A stretch of 64,000 bases of DNA, from the NCBI GenBank assembly GCA_030490835.1, contig CM059977.1:23293335-23357334 (forward strand), written 5' to 3'. The stretch is from Annona cherimola. Its lineage: Eukaryota > Streptophyta > Magnoliopsida > Magnoliales > Annonaceae. Of this stretch, positions 1-10,201 are shown piece by piece. The notes under the pieces were generated by a model. It made no database searches. It was not told where the DNA came from and saw only the letters and a program-made list of their open reading frames with translations. The number at the start of each line of letters is the position of its first letter. The stretch's first letter is position 1. The translations under genes were made by a program, and so were the position numbers.

Positions 1-1058
1 CCTGCATTGTATGTCAGTAGGTACTTTGCTCACATTGGTTTTTCATTCTGTGATGAACGAAAAGTGCTTAAATGGTATGGCAGTGTGCCACCCGTTCGAT
101 GTGGGCATGCGTCCTCCTTACCACAGAACAATGCGATCGATTTTTTAAACAATGAATTGTTACTTAGAATCATTTTTTCATTTGTTTTCGTATGATAACG
201 ATATCTACTCCAATTTTACCTAAACAAATTATTTTAAATTTGAATAAATGAAATGAATTTTTCATTAATCCTCAGAAAGGGAAAAAAAAAATGAAAACAA
301 CGAAGTTATTAAAAAAAAATGCTTCGGGACTCGTAACAAACTTTTTCCATTCACATCTTACTTCTACCGTCCCATCTCATCTCCCCTTTTCCAGTAAGGA
401 ACGAACGCATCACAGTGCCTCTTCATTGCATGCTCCCGTGTGGTGGTGGTCTGGCAAACGTGTACTTGTGAACAATGATAACCAGACAGGCCGGCCGGCC
501 GGACCGGGCGCTCCACCGACACCGTCGAAGTCCCAACCAGAGGGGAAAAAAAAAAAGAGGTGCTAATCCGCATAGAACACGTACGAATTAGAGGCAGCAG
601 AAAACTTCGTTCTTAGCTCTTACAGTTAAATTTCAAGGTCTGCCTAGCCAACTACGCGCATCGATCATCTGAAATTCTCGGAGAAGAACATTCTTGAATT
701 AAAAATTTCCCATGGAACACTTGATTTCATTGATGATATACATTTCAACCATCCCGAATCCTTTTCGATCGCAAGCCCATTTCAACATGCGAGCCCAAGA
801 TTCCGCTCATCCGATTTTCCTCCAGAAATCCTTTTTTCAATGCGCATTTCATTCTCTGTTAATTGAGAAACCATACGATAGAATGAGATTTGGAGGTTGG
901 ATGAGCAGGAGGAATTCCCAATCCCACTCCGGGATGATACGTAACAGGCCCTAAACAATTGAAAATTTTCTACATCTTAATTTTATAAATAAAAGTTTTT
1001 TTCAAAAAAAAAAAGCATAGCAACAGGAGCTGCCATCCGAATTTCCATCTTCCAACGG
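1..1058. other. Intergenic flank downstream of the PP2C gene
   Basis: I recognise no gene here. There is a short GC-rich patch near 490-540 with repeated CCGG, and A-rich runs near 280-320 and 545-556. The part next to the PP2C stop codon (about 960-1058) should hold that gene's 3' UTR. I could not identify a canonical poly(A) signal on the minus strand there. Confidence 0.5.
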
Positions 1059-2458
1059 CTACGTGCGGCCTCTCAGATCCACAACGACGACGCTCACGTT
1101 GTCGGCGCTATGCCTCGCAAGCGCCACCTTCGTCAGCAGCATCGCCGCATCAGAGCAGGCCTTGTCCGATCCATCCTCCGTCCCTCCACTACTCCCGCCT
1201 ACTGCCGACGGAGGCATTGGCCCTTCGCCTCTCAGGCACATACGGGCGATGTCGCACGCCATGCCGTTGGGCACCACGTCCCACAGCCCGTCGCTGGCCA
1301 GTATGAGGCACTCGTCTTCCTCCATACGCCGCCGCGTCACCGTCACTTCCGGCTCTGAACTCACGAACGGCTTCAGATAATCGTCGCCGATGGCTCTCGA
1401 CATCGCCAGAAACCCCAGCACGCGAGGGACGTCCCAGTATATCACGCGCCCGCCCGCATCTTCGATCCTCTTCAGCTCATCCGGTCTGTCAGGCTGCGTT
1501 TCAAACCACAATACTGACCGTTCAGCACCCCAAGAAGACGTTTATACATATACCTCGGCAGCGAACTCGAAAGATAAGCAGAAGAGACGTCCAAAATCAA
1601 AATCTTACCTTGTGATCGAAAGAGAGAGGGACGGGCTTCCCGTTCCGGCAGAGCACCGCCCTCGAGTCACCGCAGTTGGCCACGACGATCTCGTCCGGCG
1701 ACACCACGGCGACTACCGCAGTCGACCCTACCGCGTCGCACTGAGGCGTCTGTAGCTCGCACCTGCAGTTGGCTGTTGTGGCAGCCGGATTCCTACCGTC
1801 CACCGTCACCTCCTTGTCCATCCGCAGAAAACTGCGCTCCATTGCTTCCTTCCATTCCACGGATTCTTCTTTGTTTCCCAGTTCCTCCGCCAAAATTCCA
1901 TGCATTTTCTCCTTGCACGACATCGCTACCTGTTGGAAGAAAAGGAACGGAATTAGCGTGCACCGTATGCATGCGAGGTGAAGAAGGTGCGGACAAGGAA
2001 AAGTGTAAGACGAATTCGCGTACGTGAGAGCATCCGTGGCCGTCGTAGACACCGAAGAAGTGCAGATTCGCCGGGACCGGACTCTCGCTCCGGAAAAACG
2101 ATGGGTGGATCGACACGGCGTCCTCCATGTCCCGACGCCGCCCGCAAACCGACGTCGTCCCGTACTTGGGGCATCGGTCCGCAGCCCCCGCCTTCGGCGG
2201 CGACTTACCACACTTCTTCCTTCCTCCTCCGTCCGAATTCTCGTAAGCGCTCTCGCAGTGTCGAGGAGAAGTCGCTGAGGACGTCGACGCGTCCGTCTTG
2301 CGCCGCTTGCAGCAGCCGGAGTCAGGCTGGGCAGCGACTCCAGCGCAGAGCTTGAACCGCCGGATCTCGCACCTCCTACGCCGCACATCACGGGAGCTGG
2401 CCTCGCACGGTGCCGGCGCTTCGCTTTTACTCACAACATCGCAGCATATCTCAGCCAT
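1059..2458 (-). CDS. Clade A protein phosphatase 2C (HAI/AHG3-PP2CA-like), ABA signalling
   Basis: Three exons on the minus strand: 2458-2024, 1929-1609 and 1493-1059. All introns are phase 0 with GT/AG borders, giving 396 aa and a TAG stop. Translation starts at the ATG of MAEICC, a start typical of clade A PP2Cs; the codon just upstream is TTG. Visible PP2C motifs are RDMED (109-113), YDGHG (138-142, metal Asp139), AVGSTA (211-216), GDSRAV (232-237), SDGLWD (319-324, metal Asp320) and DN (383-384, metal Asp). Trp272 in VIYWD lies where clade A enzymes carry the ABA 'lock' tryptophan that enters the PYR/PYL receptor gate. The N-terminal region (1-95) is Arg/Ser-rich with basic runs and could be nuclear-targeting. 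Family knowledge: these Mg/Mn-dependent Ser/Thr phosphatases dephosphorylate SnRK2 kinases and are inhibited by ABA-bound receptors. The length is normal for the clade. The protein looks closer to the HAI/PP2CA branch than to ABI1/HAB1, but the exact orthologue is not resolved. Confidence 0.95.
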
Positions 2459-2559
2459 CAAACTCCGAGATCTCCCGAACCACCCAACACAACCTCACAG
2501 ACAAAACACGACACCGACAACTCCCAGACCGAAATCTAATCTCTAATATCAGTTTCGAA

Positions 2560-3420
2560 AAACCCTTCAACCTCTCTCTCTCTCTGAAACCAGGAGGGAG
2601 GAAGGGAGGCAGCGCTTGGTCCCCCGAATATAAGCCTGCGAGATGGCCTTTTACAGGCAAGGACCAAAGCGTCTTTTTACAGAGACCGGAGCTTCCGGGC
2701 AGCTGCCCGGCACCGTCCCGGGCTGCCCGCGACAGGTACTATACGTGGTGACGTAGTGCTCTTCCGCCTGTAGGAACAAATCGCTGCCGTCCACCCCGCC
2801 ACCCTGCTTCGCTTCTCAACACCTGTCCATGGATTCCTTCGTCATGTCACGTGGACCAATCAAAGGTCACCACGGATGGAATGCTACTCTCCCCCTTCTC
2901 TCTGGCACGCATATGGTCCACGGTCGCCCACCTTCCATTTCGCTTTTCGTGCGTTCTTCTTCTTCTTTTTTTTTCCCCGCCTTCTTCCATCCGCAGCGTA
3001 ACGTGGCATCATTCCACCACCATTCGCAGCGGAAATCATCATCCTATGTCCCCCGCGCACTTGATTACTAGGGCCTGTAGATTACTATTTATCATACATT
3101 TACCATATTATATTATATCTAGACCGTGAAAATTTTAAATGATCGTATTTTTCATATTATTAATGGTTTGGATGTTGAAATTAATAAGAGCGTCTCTTGC
3201 GTTCAGGAAGTGGCGCAGACGAAGCGCGATGGAGGGCGTAGAACGGAATTGTTTTGAAAAGTCGGGTACGCAGGCGCTTGCGATTTCGCCACGTGTTTAA
3301 GGCGTCGTGGCGTTGACGCAAGGGGAATATCTTAAAGATGGTCGGTCTATCGATTGACACGTATTTGCCTGCTGCCGTGGACAGGGCCTCCGTGCGCTTC
3401 ATCGTTCGACACGTGTCGAC
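2560..3420 (-). promoter_or_regulatory. Putative ABA-responsive promoter of the PP2C gene
   Basis: The DNA upstream of the PP2C start holds several ACGT-core boxes: ACGTGG at 2743-2748, CACGTG at 2848-2853, ACGTGGC at 3001-3007, GCCACGTG at 3288-3295, CACGTAT near 3359 and GACACGTGTC around 3408-3417. A CCAAT box lies at 2856-2860, and TTATATT on the minus strand at 2627-2633 could be the TATA box, about 170 bp from the ATG. A CT/GA run at about 2570-2587 would fall in the leader. Multiple ABREs fit the known ABA-induced feedback expression of clade A PP2Cs. Function is inferred; only the boxes are seen. Confidence 0.6.
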
Positions 3421-3809
3421 GAGGTTGGCTTTTGTTTAAGAGGGAGACGTATCACGACGTGATCTCGAAGCCGATTTCTCTGCAGCGAGAAGATGCGGCA
3501 GCGGCCGGGTTTGCTCTCCTTCCACGGCTCCAACCAACGTGGTAGGTTAGCCCGTGAATCTTGACCGTCCATCGTTCTCGTGTACAGTTGATTATGAGAG
3601 GTTCATCATATCATCGTCGCAGGCCAATTAAACGCTAGACAAATGTCTAGACTTTCTACATTTTTTCCAATTGTGTGGAATGCCTCAGAAGCGAGTTGGA
3701 CAAATGTCTAGACTTCTACTTCCCACGTTTCAAATATCTTTCATTTTTCCAATGGGGCATTTGCGTCAGTACCTACTAGCATGTTGGGAAGGATTCGGTG
3801 GGCTTCAGC
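3421..3809. other. Intergenic, no gene seen
   Basis: No coding sequence is recognisable. A 17-bp motif containing GACAAATGTCTAGACTT occurs twice (about 3638-3654 and 3699-3715). It contains the imperfect palindrome AGACA-TGTCT. Confidence 0.4.
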
Positions 3810-3823
3810 GACATGGATAGTTT

Positions 3824-4127
3824 TTATTTTTAATGGTTTATATTTACATACATCTCAACATATATTACATTGTAATTCTGAGACATTTTTACAAACAAAG
3901 AGATATATAACTCCTCCAAAGAAATCTGGAGACACAGCTCCACTAAAGAATTAGGAAGAACAGCTTCCATCCAGCCCAAGGGAGACAACAGTTCCCACCC
4001 CACCTCAAAGGGAGACCACAGCTCCCCCACAAGTTTTTCCGGGCCGAAATTCCAACGTGGGATTCCAACCCACGACCTGCGTTAAGGGGCCAGCACCCCT
4101 GCCACCTGCGCTATCCGCAGGTGACGT
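3824..4127 (-). mobile_element. tRNA-derived SINE with 14-bp target-site duplications
   Basis: On the minus strand the element begins with a tRNA-like head. It has an A-box-like TAGCGCAGGTGG and, about 45 bases later, a B-box-like GGTTGGAATCC inside a T-arm-like stem. The body has four imperfect copies of a GGRAGCTGTNGTCTCC motif and ends in an A-rich tail (plus strand T-rich at 3824-3833). It is flanked by perfect direct repeats GACATGGATAGTTT at 3810-3823 and 4128-4141, the target-site duplication left by LINE-mediated insertion. It is non-coding. It could be mistaken for a tRNA gene, but the acceptor stem and loop spacing do not fold correctly and the TSDs settle the call. Confidence 0.88.
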
Positions 4128-4354
4128 GACATGGATAGTTTAGATGTACGCGTGTTGTATAGAAATAATTTAAAATATAATAATATACATAAGAATAAGG
4201 AAAGAGGTGTGAACCTGCCACTGAGCACTGGCTGTGGCTCTCGCATATTGAAAGGAAAAAAAAAAAAAAACTGTATTCAAGGTATAATAAATTATATTAG
4301 AACTTGGCAATTAAAGAAGTTATCCTTCATCTCGTCCCATACATATCGGATTTC

Positions 4355-4725
4355 AGTTATATGCGTGCGAGTGCACTTGGATTTGGTGCAGTTGGTGGAT
4401 TTAACATATTTTTATATTTTTATTAAATTGTTAATTTAAATGTATTTAATATGTGTATTAATTTTTATCATTTTTGAAAATTTTTAAATATTTTTTCAAT
4501 TTAGAAAATCGGTGATATTTTTAGTAATTTAACATTATTCAAATGTCACTGATTTTTTAAAATTCAAAAAAAAAATCTAAAAAGCTCCAAAAAAATAAAA
4601 ATTGATACACATGTTAAATACACTTAGATTAGCAGTTGTGTAAAAAAAAATTCAAAGAAAATAAAAAATGAGTATCTACACGCATGTGCATCAAGTCTAA
4701 TTGCACCTGAGTATATATAATTGGA
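4355..4725. mobile_element. AT-rich foldback MITE, Mutator-type family (degenerate copy)
   Basis: This is an inverted-repeat element: the left arm near 4410-4460 contains AATTGTTAATTTAAATG and GTATTTAATATGTG, and the right arm near 4590-4640 is its reverse complement. The outer parts (TGCACTTGG on the left, GTGCATCAAG on the right) also pair. Boundaries are approximate and no TSD was secured. The assignment rests on shared core sequence with the better-defined copy at 5061-5464. Confidence 0.55.
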
Positions 4726-4776
4726 ATCCATAGATATCCTACTCAAGTCTATAAAATCCTTTTAAATAGCCATTAA

Positions 4777-5050
4777 GAGGGCATTTGGTAACATCTAAAA
4801 TCTTATAAACTAAACTTTTCACTCTCTATAATTATTTTATTTCTTAGTTATTTTTTCACTTTTTTCTTAGACAACTACCTTATTTTTCAATCATTTTTAT
4901 ACAACACTCATATATCTAAACTATCTATTTTAACTTTATTCTCTTTATTATCGATCATTACTTATGTTATATCACATCATTTTCTTACATTTTAATAACT
5001 TTTATAATAAAAACTTTTGTCGAAAGTTTTATTATTTACTAAACACACCC
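4777..5050. mobile_element. Harbinger/Tourist-like MITE, GGGTGTGTTTGG family
   Basis: 274 bp flanked by TAA (4774-4776 and 5051-5053). The right end AAACACACCC is intact; the left end has drifted to GAGGGCATTTGG. The interior carries the family hallmarks: AAACTTTTCACT-like subterminal inverted repeats and the Y-rich block with TATCTATTTTAACTTTATTC. It is non-coding. Confidence 0.75.
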
Positions 5051-5060
5051 TAAAACAGTT

Positions 5061-5464
5061 GGAGTTCGGTTGTATGCTCTCGGGAGCATGCAGGGCTATA
5101 TGCTCTCGGGCGCATGCACCTATTTTTTTTATTTTTTTTTGAATTTTTTTTTATAAAATTGTTAGCCCAAGTGTATTTAACGTATGTATCAATTTTTACC
5201 ATTTTTGGAGATTTTTAGATATTTATTTTTTATTTTTGAAAATCAGTGATATTTTAGTAATTTAAAATTACCTAAAATGTCACTAATTTTCAAAAATAAA
5301 AATTAAAAATCTAAAATACTCCAAAAATGAAAAAAAATTACTCAAAGATCAAATACACTTAGGCTAACAAGTTTATAAAAAAAGTTTCAAAAGAAAAAAA
5401 TATAAGTGTATGCGCTAGGGAGCACGCAGCCTTGCATGCTCCCGGGAGCATACAACCGAAGTCC
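5061..5464. mobile_element. Foldback Mutator-type MITE with 9-bp TSD
   Basis: A 404-bp element with long terminal inverted repeats. The left arm starts GGAGTTCGGTTGTATGC and the right arm, reverse complemented, starts GGACTTCGGTTGTATGC, with pairing continuing for about 60 bp. The flanks are a perfect 9-bp repeat, AAAACAGTT, at 5052-5060 and 5465-5473. A 9-bp TSD with long TIRs points to the Mutator superfamily. The AT-rich middle is itself palindromic, so a transcript would form a near-perfect hairpin. This is the clearest family member in the window. Confidence 0.85.
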
Positions 5465-5473
5465 AAAACAGTT

Positions 5474-6285
5474 GTGACCCAAAACCAACATCATCTTTCT
5501 GAATAACCTCACCTTCTTAGAATTGTGGCGACTCCATTGTTATTTTGCTTTTGTACAAATACAAGAGTATTTTCGATATTAGATGTGTGTTTGTCTGTGT
5601 TTTTTAACTCCATAAAAGGTAACGGTTTAAATTGCAAAAATTAAAACTTCTTAGAGTCTAATATAATAATACACAATTTGAAGGTTAAAAAATACTAATA
5701 TACAAAATTAAAGAATTTATGAAGCAAATTTCCCCCAAAAGCACTGTAATTGCCAGGAAGGACTAACGAGACCATTCCTTGCTCCACATCCGAGTGCTAA
5801 GAGGTGTCCTCGTTAGAGTTACCTCTCATGCATGCGTTGTTCTAATGGCCGTCGCCGGATCCCACCTTTTCTTACGATGTCAGGTGAGAGAGATCAAACG
5901 CTACAGCAGTCAAATCGCGTGCACAAGCCTATAGAAAAAGTATGGTTGGAGGCTGAAAATGAAAAAAATGAAAATCGAAAAAAGTAATACGAAAAATAAA
6001 AAAATTGTTATTTTTTTAGAAAACTGTTACAATTGTGAAAAAAGTAGATCCTATGAGTTCCTTTCATCCCTCTTTTTTTATAAAAGCAATATTAGGATAT
6101 TTAAGGGATCCCACTTGCTTCGGTGGAATATGTATAGAATGAGATTTTTTATTCTTAAGATAATTTTTAATTTTTAAATATAAGTTTTCTTATTACCAAA
6201 ATAAATTTTCTTATTTCTAATATATATTATTATATTTTCATCCTATTTTTAAATCTCATTCGGCCTTTTGTATCCTTTCAAACAT
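5474..6285. other. AT-rich intergenic DNA, no gene seen
   Basis: No homology to known coding sequence is apparent. A somewhat GC-richer patch at 5750-5920 contains no open frame worth calling. The 72-codon frame at 5959-6177 has low-complexity Lys/Asn/Phe composition and is judged spurious. Confidence 0.4.
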
Positions 6286-6289
6286 GCGC

Positions 6290-6645
6290 ATCACGTTTTC
6301 ATGGTGCAAAATTTTATTTTTTAATATATTTTTTTGAAATTTTTTTTATAAGATTGTGAACCTAGATATATTTAACTTATGTATTAAGTTTTATCATTTT
6401 TGGAGATATATAAATATATTTTTTGATTTTTTAAAAGTAGGAGTATTTTAGTCACTTAAAAAGGCTAAAGTACCTTTATTTTTTTTAAAAAAATATATAT
6501 ATATACACATATCCAAAAATGATAAAATTTAGCTTATAGATTAAATACAACTAGATTACTAATCTTATAAAAAATTTCAAAACATATATTAAAAAATAAG
6601 ATTTTGCACTCTGGTGCATTGAAATTTCAGTGCACTAGACTGTAT
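6290..6645. mobile_element. Foldback MITE of the GTGTATTTAA family
   Basis: The outer ends contain GGTGCAAAATTTTATTTT on the left and the complementary AAAATAAGATTTTGCACTC on the right. The inner arms carry the family core (TATATTTAACTTATG / TAGATTAAATACAAC). A terminal GTGCATTGAAATTTCAGTGCAC follows on the right. Ends are approximate. Confidence 0.6.
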
Positions 6646-6676
6646 TGAAACATTCCTCATATTTAAGAGATTAAAT

Positions 6677-7828
6677 TGGAAGCAAATACAGTGATATTTT
6701 TCACTTTTATTGTTTGATAATATGGGTAGAGAGGAGAGGAATAAGTGAAGAAGTAAATGTTTTTAAAAAGTGCAAATAGTGTAATATGACAAGATTAAAG
6801 TGGAAAGAAATAAGATACTTATATGAGAAAAATTATTAGAACATAAAGATAAAAATGAAAAAAATGATAATCTGATAGCTGAGATGTAAAATTATTTTTT
6901 CGAAAAATATGAGAAATAAATAGCTCTTTACCTACGATTATTACGAAACATTGTTTTTAATATAATTTTCATACTTTCAATGTTTTTCAATCTTGATGCG
7001 TATCATTACATTCTATTTTTTTTGTCCTATTCAAGCCCTTTGAAAACTTTGGAATAGGATGAAATACGGAAAATGCTATCTATAATTTGGCTTTTCTCTT
7101 GATAGACCTTGTAATTACTTAATTATAAATGGGCTATGTAATTTGGGTATTTGCAAAAAAACTTGCAAAATAAACCCTAAATTTAACATGTACGAAATAT
7201 TTATATATTAAATTAGTTGATAGTCTTTGAAATATATGTTCAGATTATATTAAAATTTTCTTTTTAATTATTTTGTATTTAAAATTTTCTCGCAAACGTC
7301 AAGGTCAATAGTTTTATTGAAACATTCTGAAACTAAAGGGTTCTGCTTTGAAAATATAACCACAAGCGAATACAGTGATATTTTCCACTTTTATTATTTG
7401 ATAATATGTGTAGAAAGGAGAGTGAATAAGTGAATTAGTAAATGCTTTTAGAAAGTGCAAATAGTGTAATACGAAAAGAGTAAAGTAGAAAGAAATAAGA
7501 TGCTTAAATGAGAAAATTTATTAGAATATAAAGATAAAAATGAAAAAAGAATGATAATCTGATAGTCGAGATGTAAAATTATTTTTTTGAAAAATATGAG
7601 AAATAAATAGCTCCCTAATTATGATCACTAACATCTTGGCAACGCCGTCACAAAATTATGTCAATAGTTTTGTTGAAACATTCTGAAACTAAAAGATTCT
7701 GCTTTGAAAATATAACCACAAGATCTGATTTGCAAATTGGCAAAATTATAGTTTGTTTTGCAAGAATTCCTATTGCATCATGTTAGTGATCCTTATTAGC
7801 ATGTGACGGCGTTGCCAAGATGAATATA
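6677..7828. repeat. Mosaic of direct and inverted repeats
   Basis: A roughly 250-bp segment occurs twice in direct orientation (about 6677-6927 and 7364-7610). Both contain CAGTGATATTTT at one end and GAGAAATAAATAGCTC at the other. The second copy is bracketed by a 63-bp direct repeat, at about 7303-7365 and 7660-7722, that includes GAAACATTCTGAAACTAAA. A third pair is inverted: CATCTTGGCAACGCCGTCAC at 7631-7650 against its reverse complement at about 7802-7821. The arrangement suggests serial insertion and duplication of non-autonomous elements. No coding content is seen. Confidence 0.6.
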
Positions 7829-8104
7829 GTTCCCTAACATTAATCCTTTGTTTTTAACGGAATTTTAAACTATTTCACGATTCTCACTTTTACAATATAA
7901 CAAAATAAAACTTGTAAAATTGCACGAAATTTGAATTCTATTCCACAATTTTTATTTTGTAGCGCCGATGGTCGGAGATGAGTTATGGTCTCCGCTAATG
8001 ATATTTAGACCGGCAGTCACCTTATGAAAATAATACTCCTATAGAAAAAACTTGTGGAATTGGAAGTCCATTATGTTATTTTTCTTTCAGGGGTCTTCGT
8101 ATTA

Positions 8105-8380
8105 GTTACAAGTGTTCATAAAAGTATAAAACTTTTTAATCTAAAAGTTTTCACTCTTCACAATAACTTTATTTTTTATTTTATTTTTCACTTCTTTTTA
8201 TACAAATACTCTATTTTTCAATCAATTCTATATAGTTACTAATACATTTAATATGTCTATTTTAATTCTATTCTCTTTACTTTCTAGTATTACTTTATTC
8301 TATTAGATTATTTTCTCATATTTCAAAAATTTTTACACTAAAATTTTTCATTAAAAGTTTCACCATTTTCCAAACACTGA
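8105..8380. mobile_element. Degenerate Harbinger-like MITE
   Basis: The interior matches the GGGTGTGTTTGG family (AAAAGTTTTCACTC, ATGTCTATTTTAATTC, TTCATTAAAAGTTT). The terminal GGGTG/CACCC is eroded to CCAAACACTG on the right. Boundaries are approximate. Confidence 0.5.
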
Positions 8381-9284
8381 GAAAATGAAAGCATAATGAC
8401 ATCCCAAGCTTTTTTAAAAAAACAAAATTTTTTAGCGTGAAAGATACTATTATTTCGCGCTTGATGCTGGACGCGTGATGGACTATATGCTCACGGTTGG
8501 TCAACTAATTTTGGAGACTATCAACTTATCAATCTTCTACGAGGAAAAAAAAAAAAACTTATTAATCGAACTTTAATTCTTTTACTTTTTAGCGGAATAT
8601 TTTTACATTGCTACTATCATCAATTTCAAAAGTCATTTTTTATGTAATTACACCCAGTGGGTTTTTAAGATAATTATGATATATTCCACTTTAAACGATT
8701 CATATACTTCTTCTGGAAATCTAGAGTCGTTCGTCAATTTTTGTCATTTACAAAAATATAATGTTTCAAAATGTTGGTACAAGTATAATTGCGAGTTAAA
8801 ACGGTAAGTATATTTGCAAATTCTTCAATAATGATTTTTCATTCGTGCATATGTCTCTTGGATATTAAAATATCAAAACATTGAAATATCCGATTTGCAT
8901 GGGCTTTCATGTTAAAGAATTAAATTATTTTAAAACGTTCTTATATCTATGGTGAAGACGAATGTAATTAATTAAAATGAGAAGTAGTCCTACATTTATA
9001 AAAATGCAACCACATTGAGCTGCACGTCTAACATACCGATGCTCGTTTTGGCTCATACCATTGGATGAGATAGTTTTGGGATTAGATTGTTAATTCCCAA
9101 ATTTTTGGAAAATTTGCAAATAGACCATGAATTTTTGCCTTAATTCTTCATTTACTCGTGAACTTTTAGTAATTGCTCCTACACCTACAAAACTTTCTCA
9201 AAAATTTTCTCTTCTACCTATTGCTGTTAGGTCCATCAATTACATAAAAATTTTGAATTTATTTTAAAATTTAAAGTTTTCTAA
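8381..9284. other. AT-rich intergenic DNA, no gene seen
   Basis: I saw neither an open coding frame nor a clear repeat border. A poly(A) run lies at about 8547-8559. Confidence 0.35.
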
Positions 9285-9575
9285 GGGTGTGTTTGGTTGG
9301 AGGTAAAACTTTTGATGAAAAGTTTTTGGAGTAGAAGTTGTCAAATCAATAGAAAGGGATGTGATATAATAGGAGTAATGATGAGGAGTAAAGAGAATAA
9401 AGTTAAAATAGATAGGTTAGTTGTATGGGTAGTTGTGTAGAAATGATTGAAAAGTAGGGTAGTTTGTATAGAAAAATGTGAAAAAATAATTAAAAAATAG
9501 AATAATTATGGAGAGTGAAAAGTTTTAGATCGAAAAGTTTTAGTTGACACTTTTTTGCTCTAAACAAACACACCC
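9285..9575. mobile_element. Harbinger/Tourist-like MITE, well-preserved copy
   Basis: A 291-bp element starting GGGTGTGTTTGGTTGG and ending AAACAAACACACCC, flanked by TAA at 9282-9284 and 9576-9578. The subterminal AAAACTTTTGATG / GAAAAGTTTTAG arms pair. It matches the copies at 40230-40520 and 46758-47049 (the latter in opposite orientation) and serves as a family reference. Confidence 0.88.
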
Positions 9576-9956
9576 TAAATGCTGAAATTACCCATTCTCA
9601 AATCGTCCTGTTGTCTCCGGTTGCCATCCTATTGTCTCTGGTGGTTGTTAGCAATCGTATTGCATATAACGTACAACTGAGTTCGAGGATGCTCTATCAT
9701 CTTCCTTAGTGTGTCTCACATTGCTACTGTTCGTGATCAAACCTTGAAGCCACACCAACATCAATCTTCTCTATCAACATCCCCATTGCACGACCTTGTA
9801 GATCAAGTCCGTTGACGGCTCACCAACAGCCTCTTCCACAATTCTTGTTGTCATACTTTGCTCCTCATCTCAACATCAAGAACCTCTCCACTCATCTCTA
9901 TCTAGCACCCCTTTCTACAATAACCTATAATCTCATTTCCGTGCAAAGCAATCACA

Positions 9957-10201
9957 GGGGACATTTGGCAATAGCCAAAAGTGGGAACAGGAGAGAATTT
10001 TGGAGGAGCATAGAATTCGAGACTAATTAGCACTTAAATAATAATCATATTTTCTCACTTTAACCCCTATATTCAAATCATTTTTCCTATTAACTACCCT
10101 TCATCATACTTATTTATTCCAACTTTATCCCTATCATTTCCTATCAATCACACAATTCTCAAAATATTCTTTTTTCTCATTCCACATTCCCAAACAAGCC
10201 C
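9957..10201. mobile_element. Second MITE family (GGRACATTTGGCAAT ends)
   Basis: It starts GGGGACATTTGGCAATAG and ends CATTCCCAAACAAGCCC. The interior (CTTATTTATTCCAACTTTATCCC) recurs as a reverse complement in relatives at about 16205-16485 and 50198-50436. No clean TSD is visible at this copy. It is non-coding. Confidence 0.6.

Noticed and set aside
1793..2391. Long overlapping frames in the PP2C exons (both strands)
   Set aside because: These are shadow frames of GC-rich coding DNA; the spliced PP2C frame explains the region with all motifs and splice sites.
4054..4125. Possible tRNA gene on the minus strand (A- and B-box-like words)
   Set aside because: The acceptor and anticodon arms do not fold as a tRNA, and the segment is the head of a 304-bp element with perfect 14-bp TSDs, so it is a SINE.
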